Source of the DNA: Acaryochloris sp. CCMEE 5410
GTDB lineage: Bacteria; Cyanobacteriota; Cyanobacteriia; Thermosynechococcales; Thermosynechococcaceae
Assembly (NCBI RefSeq): GCF_000238775.2
Contig: NZ_AFEJ02000001.1
Coordinates: 4,278,001-4,342,000, forward strand
Length of the DNA stretch: 64,000 nt
Direction: 5' to 3'
Under the pieces are notes generated by a model. That model worked only from the letters and a program-made list of their open reading frames with translations. It did no database searches and was not told the DNA's origin. This document shows, one piece after another, positions 57,062 to 64,000 of the stretch (its first letter is position 1; each line of letters begins with the position of its first letter). The translations under genes were made by a program, and so were the position numbers.

Positions 57062-58996
57062 TCAGCGAGGAGAAACAGGGGTTTTAGTTTGATATCCAGG
57101 TACTAGCTTCTGGAGTAAAGACCGAATTTCCATTGAATCATTAATTGATGCAGATTGCAGTAAATCAGCAACATGTTGCAATAGCTGACTAGGAATATTT
57201 TGACTAGCGTTTTTAACGACCAGTAACTTCTCATGACCAGTCTTGTGATATTCTTCATCCGGCAGAAATAACTCTTCAAATAGCTTTTCGCCTGGGCGTA
57301 ACCCTGTATAAGCGATTTCTATATCTTTGCCAACTTGGTAGCCCGATAAGCAAATGAGATCCTTTGCTAAATCCACAATTTTTACAGGCTCCCCCATATT
57401 CAGCATCAATATCTCCCCGCCAGGGCTCATCACCACTGCTTGTAGGACTAATTGCACTGCTTCTGGGATGGTCATAAAATACCGGCATATCTCTGGATGA
57501 GTCACTGTGACAGGCCCACCTGCAGCAATCTGTCGTTTGAATGTGGGAATCACGCTCCCTCGACTACCCAGAACATTACCGAATCGGACAACAACAAACG
57601 GCAGGCCACTCGTTTGGGCCGCCTTTAGCACAATCATTTCAGCAATACGCTTGCTAGCTCCCATTACATTGGTAGGGTTAACAGCTTTGTCCGTAGAAAT
57701 CATGACAAAATGTTGTACCCCAAATTCAACAGCCAAATCAGTTAATGCTTTAGTGCCTAGAACATTATTAGTGACAGCTTCAGGCGCATTATTTTCCATT
57801 AAAGGGACATGCTTGTGGGCTGCTGCATGGAATACGACTTCCGGTTGGTACTTTTCAAAGGCAAACCGTAAGCGAGAGGGATGTCTTAGATCTGCAATGA
57901 AAGGTCTAAGTATAGGAACGGATACATCAGAACTGGCAACACCATTATGATTCTGATATTGAAGAAGTTCTTGTTGTATCTGGAATACAGAGTTTTCCCC
58001 ATGACCCAGCAGAATAAGTTCTATCGGTGCACAACGAAAGATTTGTCGACAGAGTTCGCTACCAATCGATCCACCAGCTCCAGTCACCAACACCCGGCGC
58101 CCTTTAAGGAGCTGACGAACACCTTGTATATCTGTCTGAATCGGCTCACGACGAAGCAGATCTTCAATCTGCACTTCCCGAATGCTGTTTTGTAAATCTT
58201 GTTGACCGACTAAGACATCTTGTAACGCTGGTAAGGTTAAGGTCTCAACTCCAGTCATCTGACATAGTGCAACAATATCTCGTAGGCTCTGGCCAGATAA
58301 AGAAGGCATGGCAATAATCACGGTCTGAATATGCCAAGATTGGATCGTATCTGGGATGACATTCCGATTACCAACGACGGGTAATCCCCGGATGCGCAAA
58401 TTTAATTTTGCAGGGTTGTCATCGACAAAAGCGATAGGCAGTAAACCAATATGGGGACTCCGTTCCAGCTCTTGTACAAGAGCAACACCTGCATTGCCTG
58501 CCCCGACAACTAATGCTCTTTTCCTTAAGTCTCTGCGTTCAGAGGTTTCAAGTTGACGCTTTCTCCGTTCTATTGCCCGAACACTAAACCGAATACCGCC
58601 AATAATGAGTAGTGTGAGCAGACCATCCAAAAACGGTAAGGATCGTGGCAAGGACAAAATGGAAAGGGATTTTAGCACTGCAAACGCTAAAGTTTGCAAA
58701 ATAACTGATGAGCCTGTGAGCACAGCAACATTGCTCAACTCATCAATGCTTGCATAACGCCAGTAGTGCTTATAAAAACCACCTGACAGAAAAACAGTGA
58801 GTTTAATCACCATAAATAGCAAGGTGGCTAGCAATAAGTCAGCTTGGTATCGTTCGAAAGTCAGGATAAATCCCAGTGCACTATCTAAGCGCAAGCTCAA
58901 GGCAAACAGCGGGATAAATGTAAAGGCAATGATATCAACAAGCAAAAAGTGACGATTTCTGAGATGCAGGCAGTAATTTCCTAACCTATCGATCAT
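57062..58996 (-). CDS. Membrane-bound nucleotide-sugar 4,6-dehydratase (WbpM/CapD type)
   Basis: 644 residues. Four membrane helices (about 15-150) precede a first Rossmann region with VVGAGNAGVALVQELERSPH near 163, and the SDR catalytic domain starts at VLVTGAGGSIGSELCRQ near 302. The active-site segment FVMISTDKAVNPTNVMGASK has Met where small SDRs have Tyr, as in the WbpM/PglF/FlaA1 long family. It makes 4-keto-6-deoxy UDP-sugars from UDP-GlcNAc, typically for the first sugar of an O-antigen or exopolysaccharide. Its GC content and codon use resemble the chromosome more than the AT-rich genes at 35-42 kb. Confidence 0.9.
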   Translation of the reverse strand: MIDRLGNYCLHLRNRHFLLVDIIAFTFIPLFALSLRLDSALGFILTFERYQADLLLATLLFMVIKLTVFLSGGFYKHYWRYASIDELSNVAVLTGSSVILQTLAFAVLKSLSILSLPRSLPFLDGLLTLLIIGGIRFSVRAIERRKRQLETSERRDLRKRALVVGAGNAGVALVQELERSPHIGLLPIAFVDDNPAKLNLRIRGLPVVGNRNVIPDTIQSWHIQTVIIAMPSLSGQSLRDIVALCQMTGVETLTLPALQDVLVGQQDLQNSIREVQIEDLLRREPIQTDIQGVRQLLKGRRVLVTGAGGSIGSELCRQIFRCAPIELILLGHGENSVFQIQQELLQYQNHNGVASSDVSVPILRPFIADLRHPSRLRFAFEKYQPEVVFHAAAHKHVPLMENNAPEAVTNNVLGTKALTDLAVEFGVQHFVMISTDKAVNPTNVMGASKRIAEMIVLKAAQTSGLPFVVVRFGNVLGSRGSVIPTFKRQIAAGGPVTVTHPEICRYFMTIPEAVQLVLQAVVMSPGGEILMLNMGEPVKIVDLAKDLICLSGYQVGKDIEIAYTGLRPGEKLFEELFLPDEEYHKTGHEKLLVVKNASQNIPSQLLQHVADLLQSASINDSMEIRSLLQKLVPGYQTKTPVSPR

Positions 58997-59504
58997 TGAG
59001 GTAAACCTTAAGGGGAAGAAGTCTCGGTGCTACTTCAGTAGACTGAATAATAAAGCGATGGGTTTCTTTGCGTGTTTTTGTGGCTGTTGTTAGTAAAAAG
59101 CTATTCTTTGTCAAAATATAAAAGTTCATAAAAATTATACTGGATTCTTAATTATTTTTCTCATCGCAATATAATCTTTAGGGTCTACTTCACGGAGGCT
59201 GTCAGTGCAGAAATTAGGCCAGGTAATCGAGGTGAAATTAAATGCATAGGGTGTTCATATCAATACAGTTCTAAAGACAATCTTTTCTCAGCAAAACAAC
59301 TGCAGGATGGTTGAAGATACATCTAGAACATCTTTTAACCAAGCCATATTAGTTTTTGTCAAGAGTTAAAGAGCACCTCAGAAACGAGATGGACTTGAGA
59401 TTTGAAGGGCCTGTAAATACTACCGTATCGTTATGGAGTATCGATACGGCTCGTTTATCTTCCATCAGAATTTTTTTTTGAGACAATCCTAGTCGATTTA
59501 AAGC

Positions 59505-59598
59505 TATAGCGGATTGCATAACTATCGAAACTACATGATCAGCTTAAAGCCTTGTTAGGAAGGTGCTTGGTGTTTCTATAATTCTGAAAGCCGCTATA
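59505..59598. repeat. MITE-like 94-bp element, copy 2
   Basis: Same length and ends (TATAGCGG ... CCGCTATA) as 38474-38567. The five differences are A/G or C/T changes. Located about 500 bp beyond the CapD-type gene start, in non-coding DNA. Confidence 0.85.
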
Positions 59599-60062
59599 TA
59601 CGTGCATTGTAAAAGGAAGTTGAGGTTGGCAAGTACTGCTAGTTTACGATAAACATATTGTGAGTTGTTGCTATTCCAATCCCATGATTTAATCGCATTT
59701 AAGTTAAGTATTTTAGTCTGTTAGACATGCCAAATCATTTTTAATAATATTTCAATGATACTTAGGTGTGAATATCTTGATTTGATCTAAATTGGCGACT
59801 CAAAAAGGGAGGTTCTATCTGGTTGAAAAGTTGGGTTTTGATGTGGTAAAAAGACTTCGATCCAATCATATGGAGCCATCTACCTCTATATGGACAAGCC
59901 CAACTCATTTTGACCAAGCTCTATCGGTTGCATCTTTTTTGAGGGGCAATCTAAAAGTATGATTTTTTAGTCTCTGGACTTCAAGCGTATACTAATGCTC
60001 ACCATGCTTGGATGAGTGAGAATAATTATTTAATATGTGCAACAGCTGGAGTTTAACAGTGG

Positions 60063-60172
60063 TTGGCCTATCCACTATTGGATAGGCATCAAGTTCTGTG
60101 GAGTGATAGGCAGAGTGGGTAAGTGTCCTTAACTAAAAAGACGCTAGTACCCAGAAATTCTAGCGTCTTTTT
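60063..60172 (+). ncRNA. Candidate small RNA ending in a strong terminator
   Basis: Two hairpins follow each other in non-coding DNA. GCCTATCC/GGATAGGC lies at about 60065-60086. Then AAAAAGACGCTAG (60135-60147) pairs with CTAGCGTCTTTTT (60160-60172), a 13-bp perfect stem ending in a T-run, i.e. a terminator. No protein gene lies upstream for over 1 kb on the plus strand, so the terminator implies an untranslated transcript. The 5' end is unknown. The hairpin is symmetrical and could also stop leftward transcription from the lipoprotein gene. Confidence 0.4.
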
Positions 60173-60416
60173 ATCAGATATTTAAAAGCACTAATCGGAC
60201 AGCGCTGATATCTAGTAGCAATTTAAGAATTCATTTTCTCAAATTTTTACGTAAGATATTATCACTGTCCAATTGTCAGAATTCTGAGTGAAGTTTATTG
60301 CTAAGGTGTTTGAGTCAATTTGCTTGCTAGGAGCACTTCAACCTATATCTTAGAAAATTAAGATACGGTAAGCGATAACCAGACTACAGAGCAACGCTGA
60401 CTTAAACCGCTATTGC

Positions 60417-60560
60417 TTACTCAGCAGGAGAAGCTTCAGGGGAAGCCTCTGCTTCGGGAGAAGCTTCGGGGCTGGGAGACTCAGATGCGCTATCTGAGCA
60501 GGCACCTAAAAGGGTGGAAAAGCCAAGTAGAACGGCTAAAGCAGTTAGTTTGATTTTCAT
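60417..60560 (-). CDS. Small lipoprotein with Ser-Pro-Glu-Ala repeats
   Basis: 47 residues. MKIKLTALAVLLGFSTLLGA then C21 is a lipoprotein signal peptide with lipobox LGAC. The mature part is only about 27 residues and made of SPEASPEAEASPEASPAE, an acidic proline-rich repeat. GAGGAG lies 12 nt before the ATG. The signal peptide and ribosome site make this a real gene. It would be a membrane-anchored, unstructured acidic peptide; role unknown. Confidence 0.8.
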   Translation of the reverse strand: MKIKLTALAVLLGFSTLLGACSDSASESPSPEASPEAEASPEASPAE

Positions 60561-60811
60561 TTGTTTCTTAACTCCTCACAGTGGAATTGATAAAAAAAGA
60601 GCCACTTACTTGTATCAAGCCTACGCTGAATTTGCAACTGGTGCAGTTCAAGGCAGGATTATAGAAACATAGTAGTATGCGTCAGATGCTGGATTTGAGT
60701 GATAGAAATAGATTGTCCAGGTTTCTTCAAAATCTGTCAATCTATCTTTATGTTTTTGACAAAAATAATGTTTAATGATATGTGCAGGCTGTGAATTGAC
60801 TAATAGTGTTC

Positions 60812-61489
60812 TTAGTCGTTGCTAGTTTCTAGTTGGGTAGACCTTTGCTGGTTGTGCAGGTACTCAAACACACTTTTGTCACCAATATCTGGGGGAATAG
60901 GTTTGACGATTTTCCTAGATGCAAAAATCATAAACAGTATGGCCCAAGTACCTAATAATACTTTTTCACCTATGATAGGTAGCCAGTTCAACCAATGCCC
61001 TAATAGCAGTATCGGAACAACACCCGTTAGCAGCTTGGTCTCTCCATGATTGAAGCAAAACGCTTCTTTGAAGAAAATCCCAGTCAGTGCAACAAATAGC
61101 CAGCCAACACCAAATAGATGGAGTGGTTGCTGATAAATGCTAGTAATGAGGGGAGAGGGTTGTGTGATGGCGATATAGACTGCAACTAAAGAGCCAATAG
61201 CCCAAAAAATTTGTAGAGCTCGATGTAAGGCACTCATGTAGATGTGAATGGTGGCTAAACTCACTCCGATTGCCACTGCAAAACAAATAAATAAGCCAGT
61301 TAGCCATGACAATACATGAGCTTGAGGGCCTAAAAGTAGAAATAGGATAGAGCCCAGGGCAAAGCTAGAAGCCGCTAGCAGCATTGCTCCACGATAAATG
61401 ACGACTTCTATTCTATCGTCTTTAGAAATCGTGAATTCCCCAAAGTGGCCTTGATAAATGTCTGAGCTTGCTTCAAGGAAAGAAAACAT
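60812..61489 (-). CDS. DUF2301 family integral membrane protein
   Basis: 225 residues with about six hydrophobic segments. The N-terminal soluble part includes VYQG-type sequence (DIYQGHFGEFTISKDDRIEV). The core has LFGVGWLFVALTGIFFKEAF and CFNHGETKLLTGVVPILLLG, features of DUF2301 (cyanobacterial and proteobacterial membrane proteins of unknown role). GGAG lies 7 nt before the ATG at 61489. Monocistronic. Confidence 0.8.
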   Translation of the reverse strand: MFSFLEASSDIYQGHFGEFTISKDDRIEVVIYRGAMLLAASSFALGSILFLLLGPQAHVLSWLTGLFICFAVAIGVSLATIHIYMSALHRALQIFWAIGSLVAVYIAITQPSPLITSIYQQPLHLFGVGWLFVALTGIFFKEAFCFNHGETKLLTGVVPILLLGHWLNWLPIIGEKVLLGTWAILFMIFASRKIVKPIPPDIGDKSVFEYLHNQQRSTQLETSND

Positions 61490-61627
61490 ATGTTAACTCC
61501 TGGCTACTGCGGGTGGAATCCAAAGGTGTTGAATGAGTCAGGTGGGATGCCTTAATCGATCATTGTAGCGGGTGTCTGTGATGGAAGTTTGTGAGTCTTA
61601 TGGAGGGAACGGTCTAGGGTAAAAAAT

Positions 61628-62413
61628 TTACGGATTGAGATGTAGCTCTACTGGGTCTCCTATCTTGCTGTTTAGGATGTGATGAGCAGAGCCGTTGGGA
61701 AGAGCGATTTCAAGCCACCCATGACTACCAACCAGTGCTTTTAGGGTGGGATAAGCTTCTTCCGTGGTGTATGAGGTCGTACTGTGAATATGGTGCTGAT
61801 CAATCTGTAGGCTCCACGAAATGTGTTGGACCTCGCTGGCAGGAATATTGGTAATCAAATTGCCGAAATAGTCGATAGCCTGAATATTGCCCGTACCCCC
61901 ATTTGGGGTGGGTTGCCAGGTAAAAATATTAGATAGGGCTGTGAGTGCCGAAAGGGGTACCTCGGGACCCATGACCTGGAGAGAGAGTCCTTTGGCTAAG
62001 TAGGCAGCGGCTGGAGCGAAAATGTCTCTGCCATGAAAGGTATTGCTAGGTTGGGTGGAATACCAATATTGGCTGTTGGTTAGTTCTACGGCTGAGATCG
62101 CATCCTCATACTGCAGAACATGGCTAAATAGACCATTGTCAGGGCCAATCAGTATGCCTGAAGGCATTTGGATCGCAATGGCTCGTCGATGGCTGCCCAC
62201 GCCTGGATCAACGACGGCAACATGAATCGTACCTGGTGGGAAATGTGGATAGGCATTGCCGAGTTGGAAGCTGCCAAGGGCAATATTTTGAGGGGGGATT
62301 TGATGGGTTAAATCAATGACATGAGCCTGGGGATGAATGCCAGCGATAACCCCTTTCATAACGCCGACATAAATATCTTCTAGGCCAAAATCCGTAAGGA
62401 GTGTAATCATGGG
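61628..62413 (-). CDS. SAM hydroxide adenosyltransferase (DUF62, chlorinase/fluorinase family)
   Basis: About 261 residues. The conserved N-terminus is MITLLTDFGLEDIYVGVMKG, followed by AHVIDLTHQIPPQNI, VAVVDPGVGSHRRAI and GPDNGLFSHVL. The C-terminal domain has AIDYFGNLITNIP. Members hydrolyse S-adenosylmethionine to adenosine and methionine; halogenation is confined to rare relatives. The frame runs up to 62539, but that part overlaps the rpmA terminator, so the start is the ATG at 62413 (or 62452), giving the family's usual length. Confidence 0.85.
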   Translation of the reverse strand, partial: PMITLLTDFGLEDIYVGVMKGVIAGIHPQAHVIDLTHQIPPQNIALGSFQLGNAYPHFPPGTIHVAVVDPGVGSHRRAIAIQMPSGILIGPDNGLFSHVLQYEDAISAVELTNSQYWYSTQPSNTFHGRDIFAPAAAYLAKGLSLQVMGPEVPLSALTALSNIFTWQPTPNGGTGNIQAIDYFGNLITNIPASEVQHISWSLQIDQHHIHSTTSYTTEEAYPTLKALVGSHGWLEIALPNGSAHHILNSKIGDPVELHLNP

Positions 62414-62498
62414 TGTTGCCAATGGCAAGGGCTGGTTCAGGAGATACAACATGCTCCCTACTAGGATAGGAGAGCCCTGAACGCAGATATATATACAA

Positions 62499-62533
62499 AA
62501 ACGAGCTGCTACAGAACAGTTAGCAGCTCGTTT
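62499..62533 (-). terminator. Terminator of the rplU-rpmA operon
   Basis: AAACGAGCTGCT (62499-62510) and AGCAGCTCGTTT (62522-62533) form a 12-bp perfect stem with an 11-nt loop, 36 bp beyond the rpmA stop. Read leftward, the stem is followed by a short T-run. Confidence 0.85.
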
Positions 62534-62569
62534 ATTCAATGCTAAAAGTGCTTTTAATCAAGCGCAATT

Positions 62570-62824
62570 CTATGCAGGATAGACGCTGACTTTTTTGCGG
62601 GATTTACCTTTGCGCTCAAAAGTAACAATGCCATCAATCGTGGCAAATAATGTATCGTCACTACCGCGACCGACATTATTGCCAGGATGAACCTTAGTGC
62701 CCCGTTGACGAATAATGATGTTGCCTGCCCGAACGACTTCACCGCCGTAACGCTTAACCCCTAAACGCTGAGCGTTAGAGTCCCGTCCGTTGCGGGTACT
62801 ACCGGTTCCTTTCTTATGAGCCAT
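62570..62824 (-). CDS. rpmA: 50S ribosomal protein L27
   Basis: 84 residues with the conserved start [20 protein letters not shown] and [21 protein letters not shown]27's N-terminus reaches the peptidyl-transferase centre. There is no N-terminal extension to be cleaved as in Firmicutes. 50 bp downstream of rplU. Confidence 0.97.
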
Positions 62825-62874
62825 AATGTCCTCGTGAATGCTTTGGGATAAGGTTTGAAATTGGTTGGGAATAA

Positions 62875-63285
62875 CTAGTCCGCAACGACTTCTGCTTCAA
62901 CAGCCACTGCTTCGTCGCTTGCTTTGGATTTCTTGGTCTTTTTGGTGCTTGCTGCCCCAAGAGCCTTACCGTCGAGGTGAATGGCATCCACCATTAAGCG
63001 GGTGAGTTCTTGACGATGCCCCCGTTTCTTCCGGGTTTTCTTTTTGGGCTGCATTTTGTAAACGATAATCTTGCGATCGCGGCGATGTTGCATCACGGTC
63101 ACTTCAATGGTCGCCCCTTTGACTAGGGGTTGGCCAACCGTGGCTTCATTGCCATCATGGACGAGCAAGACTTGGTCGAGGGATAATTTGGTATCTGGAT
63201 CGTCTGCTAGACGATCGACGTCGTAATATCGACCGGGTTCTACTTTTAACTGTTTTCCACCCGTTTCGATAATTGCAAAAGTCAT
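62875..63285 (-). CDS. rplU: 50S ribosomal protein L21
   Basis: 136 residues. [20 protein letters not shown] is the family start, and the basic [20 protein letters not shown] block binds 23S rRNA. Beyond about residue 105 the protein has a Lys/Ala/Glu-rich C-terminal tail ([17 protein letters not shown]) longer than in E. coli L21 (103 residues), as in some cyanobacteria. Confidence 0.97.
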
Positions 63286-63397
63286 TTGATTTGAACCTCA
63301 ATAAGCCGTACAGGTATCTGATTCTCTGTTTTTGCTTGAGCATCAGCATTTAGGGCATGGACCTGATCCGAGCTGAACAAAAGTATGCCGAATATCT

Positions 63398-63427
63398 AGT
63401 ATTCAAAATTTTAGGGTGGATTGTCAA
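63398..63427 (-). promoter_or_regulatory. Candidate promoter of rplU-rpmA
   Basis: Read leftward, TTGACA (63427-63422) and AATACT (63403-63398) are 18 bp apart. The implied leader of about 105 nt before rplU is long enough for ribosomal-protein feedback control, not demonstrated here. Confidence 0.4.
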
Positions 63428-63449
63428 CTGTTAATCGCACAGACAACCA

Positions 63450-63872
63450 TCATCCTTCAGAGGGAGATTGAAAGGGCAAAGGTAGACGCTCTGCATGTCC
63501 CCAAAATGCCTCTAAATCATAGTATTCCCGCTGTTCCGGCATCAGTACATGGGAGATAACGTCGCCATAGTCTAGCACAACCCATGTGCCTTCAGCTTTC
63601 CCTTCTTGACGAGCCGGGAGCCTATGGCAATGGTCTTCAGCTGCTTTCTCCATGGACTCTGTAATTGCTCTCACCTGGGTTCGAGAAAAGCCAGTGACGA
63701 TGACGAAGTAATCAGCGATAAAAGAAACATCTGCGACCTGTAGCACCAAAATGTCGCCCCCTTTGCGGTCATCGGCTGCTTCAGCCAAGCATAAAGCCAA
63801 GGTTCGGGCTAAGTCTTGCGATGGTGACAAGGGAGTATTCAGGGTTGGTTGTCCAGAAGAATTAGAAACCAA
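63450..63872 (-). CDS. rsfS: Ribosomal silencing factor RsfS
   Basis: 140 residues. The RsfS/Iojap core is clear: DILVLQVADVSFIADYFVIV then TGFSRTQVRAITESMEKAAE and GTWVVLDYGDVISHVLMPEQ, ending EYYDLEAFWG. RsfS binds L14 on the 50S subunit and blocks subunit joining when nutrients are scarce. It is followed on the same strand by rplU and rpmA, 164 bp apart. Confidence 0.95.
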   Translation of the reverse strand: MVSNSSGQPTLNTPLSPSQDLARTLALCLAEAADDRKGGDILVLQVADVSFIADYFVIVTGFSRTQVRAITESMEKAAEDHCHRLPARQEGKAEGTWVVLDYGDVISHVLMPEQREYYDLEAFWGHAERLPLPFQSPSEG

Positions 63873-63964
63873 AAGTTTGAAAAGGTATAGAGCTATTCTC
63901 TACACCTTAACTTAGGAAATTTGAGTTGTATGTCAAGATTGCTGAACCTCAATTGGATGTGTCT

Positions 63965-64000
63965 TTAAGATTGAAGTTCTAACCATGCCCAATTGCGAGT
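63965..64000 (-). CDS. C-terminal end of an upstream gene (partial)
   Basis: The last eleven codons of a leftward frame entering from the right edge read TRNWAWLELQS then TAA at 63967-63965. In cyanobacteria an HD-domain yqeK gene often precedes rsfS, so this may be its end, but eleven residues cannot prove it. Confidence 0.3.
   Translation of the reverse strand, partial: TRNWAWLELQS

Larger units (their letters stand above)
58997..60416. other. 1.4-kb stretch without a clear gene
   Basis: Contains a MITE copy (59505-59598), a possible short RNA ending at the hairpin 60135-60172, and an unclaimed 50-codon plus frame from a TTG at 59795 (product with FYLVEKLGFDVVKRLRSNHM) that I do not recognise. 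The remaining DNA is AT-rich and frame-poor. Confidence 0.5.

Noticed and set aside
61628-62539. 303-residue form of the SAM hydroxide adenosyltransferase
   Set aside because: Its N-terminal part would be encoded by the rpmA terminator hairpin; the conserved MITLLTDFG start lies downstream.
1-64000. CRISPR arrays or phage genes
   Set aside because: No regularly spaced short repeats, no cas genes and no phage structural or integrase genes were seen.

Overview
The window is chromosomal DNA of a cyanobacterium. The evidence is the rpsT-tatD-rpoB-rpoC1-rpoC2 order with the beta-prime subunit split into two genes, a group I intron in tRNA-Leu(UAA), a Psb34-like photosystem II assembly protein, several cyanobacteria-only families (DUF2605, DUF2973, Mo-dependent nitrogenase C-terminal-like, HAS-barrel) and repeated HIP1 octamers (GCGATCGC). 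The abundance of insertion sequences and decayed transposases would fit a large, IS-rich unicellular genome such as Acaryochloris, but this genus assignment is inference from memory, not shown by the sequence.

Layout. 1-9.5 kb: a two-domain histidine phosphatase (runs off the left edge, apparently CTG-started), a CPBP membrane protease, a Mo-nitrogenase-C-like protein, DUF2605/DUF2973, a DUF697 GTPase, hisD, rpsT and tatD. 9.5-18.9 kb: rpoB, rpoC1 and rpoC2 closed by a strong terminator. 18.9-31.7 kb: ordinary genes (alpha/beta hydrolase, MATE exporter, Psb34, thiG, an ECF sigma/anti-sigma pair, the hydroxybenzoate prenyltransferase of plastoquinone synthesis, conserved hypotheticals). This stretch is interrupted at 19920-21401 by a complete ISKra4-type element with 25-bp imperfect inverted ends and a 9-bp target duplication. 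31.8-32.4 kb: a probable 6S RNA and the intron-containing tRNA-Leu face each other across one bidirectional terminator.

32.4-57 kb is an accessory island. It is markedly AT-rich in its first half, has no HIP1 site that I found for about 19 kb, and carries IS1-like, IS4 and IS630 remnants near its ends and several MITE-like elements within and beside it. Its genes build a surface glycan. They include a glycosyltransferase, a Wzy-like polymerase, a Wzx-like flippase, and a complete set for CMP-pseudaminic acid: PseB, PseC, a PseG-PseH fusion, a PseI/NeuB synthase, PseF, and the pseudaminic-acid-associated methylase. Between the synthase and the transferase-like genes sits a compact, less familiar module: a PIG-L deacetylase, a TylF-type methyltransferase, an inositol-monophosphatase-like enzyme, an NAD-dependent epimerase and an ATP-grasp ligase. 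This module is the best candidate for undescribed chemistry, probably tailoring of the nonulosonic acid or its glycan. A WbpM/CapD-type membrane dehydratase (57.1-59.0 kb) lies just beyond the island.

59-64 kb: a long gene-poor stretch with a MITE copy and a terminator of unknown parent, a 47-residue lipoprotein, a DUF2301 membrane protein, a SAM hydroxide adenosyltransferase, and rplU-rpmA and rsfS at the right end. No CRISPR array and no rRNA gene were seen.
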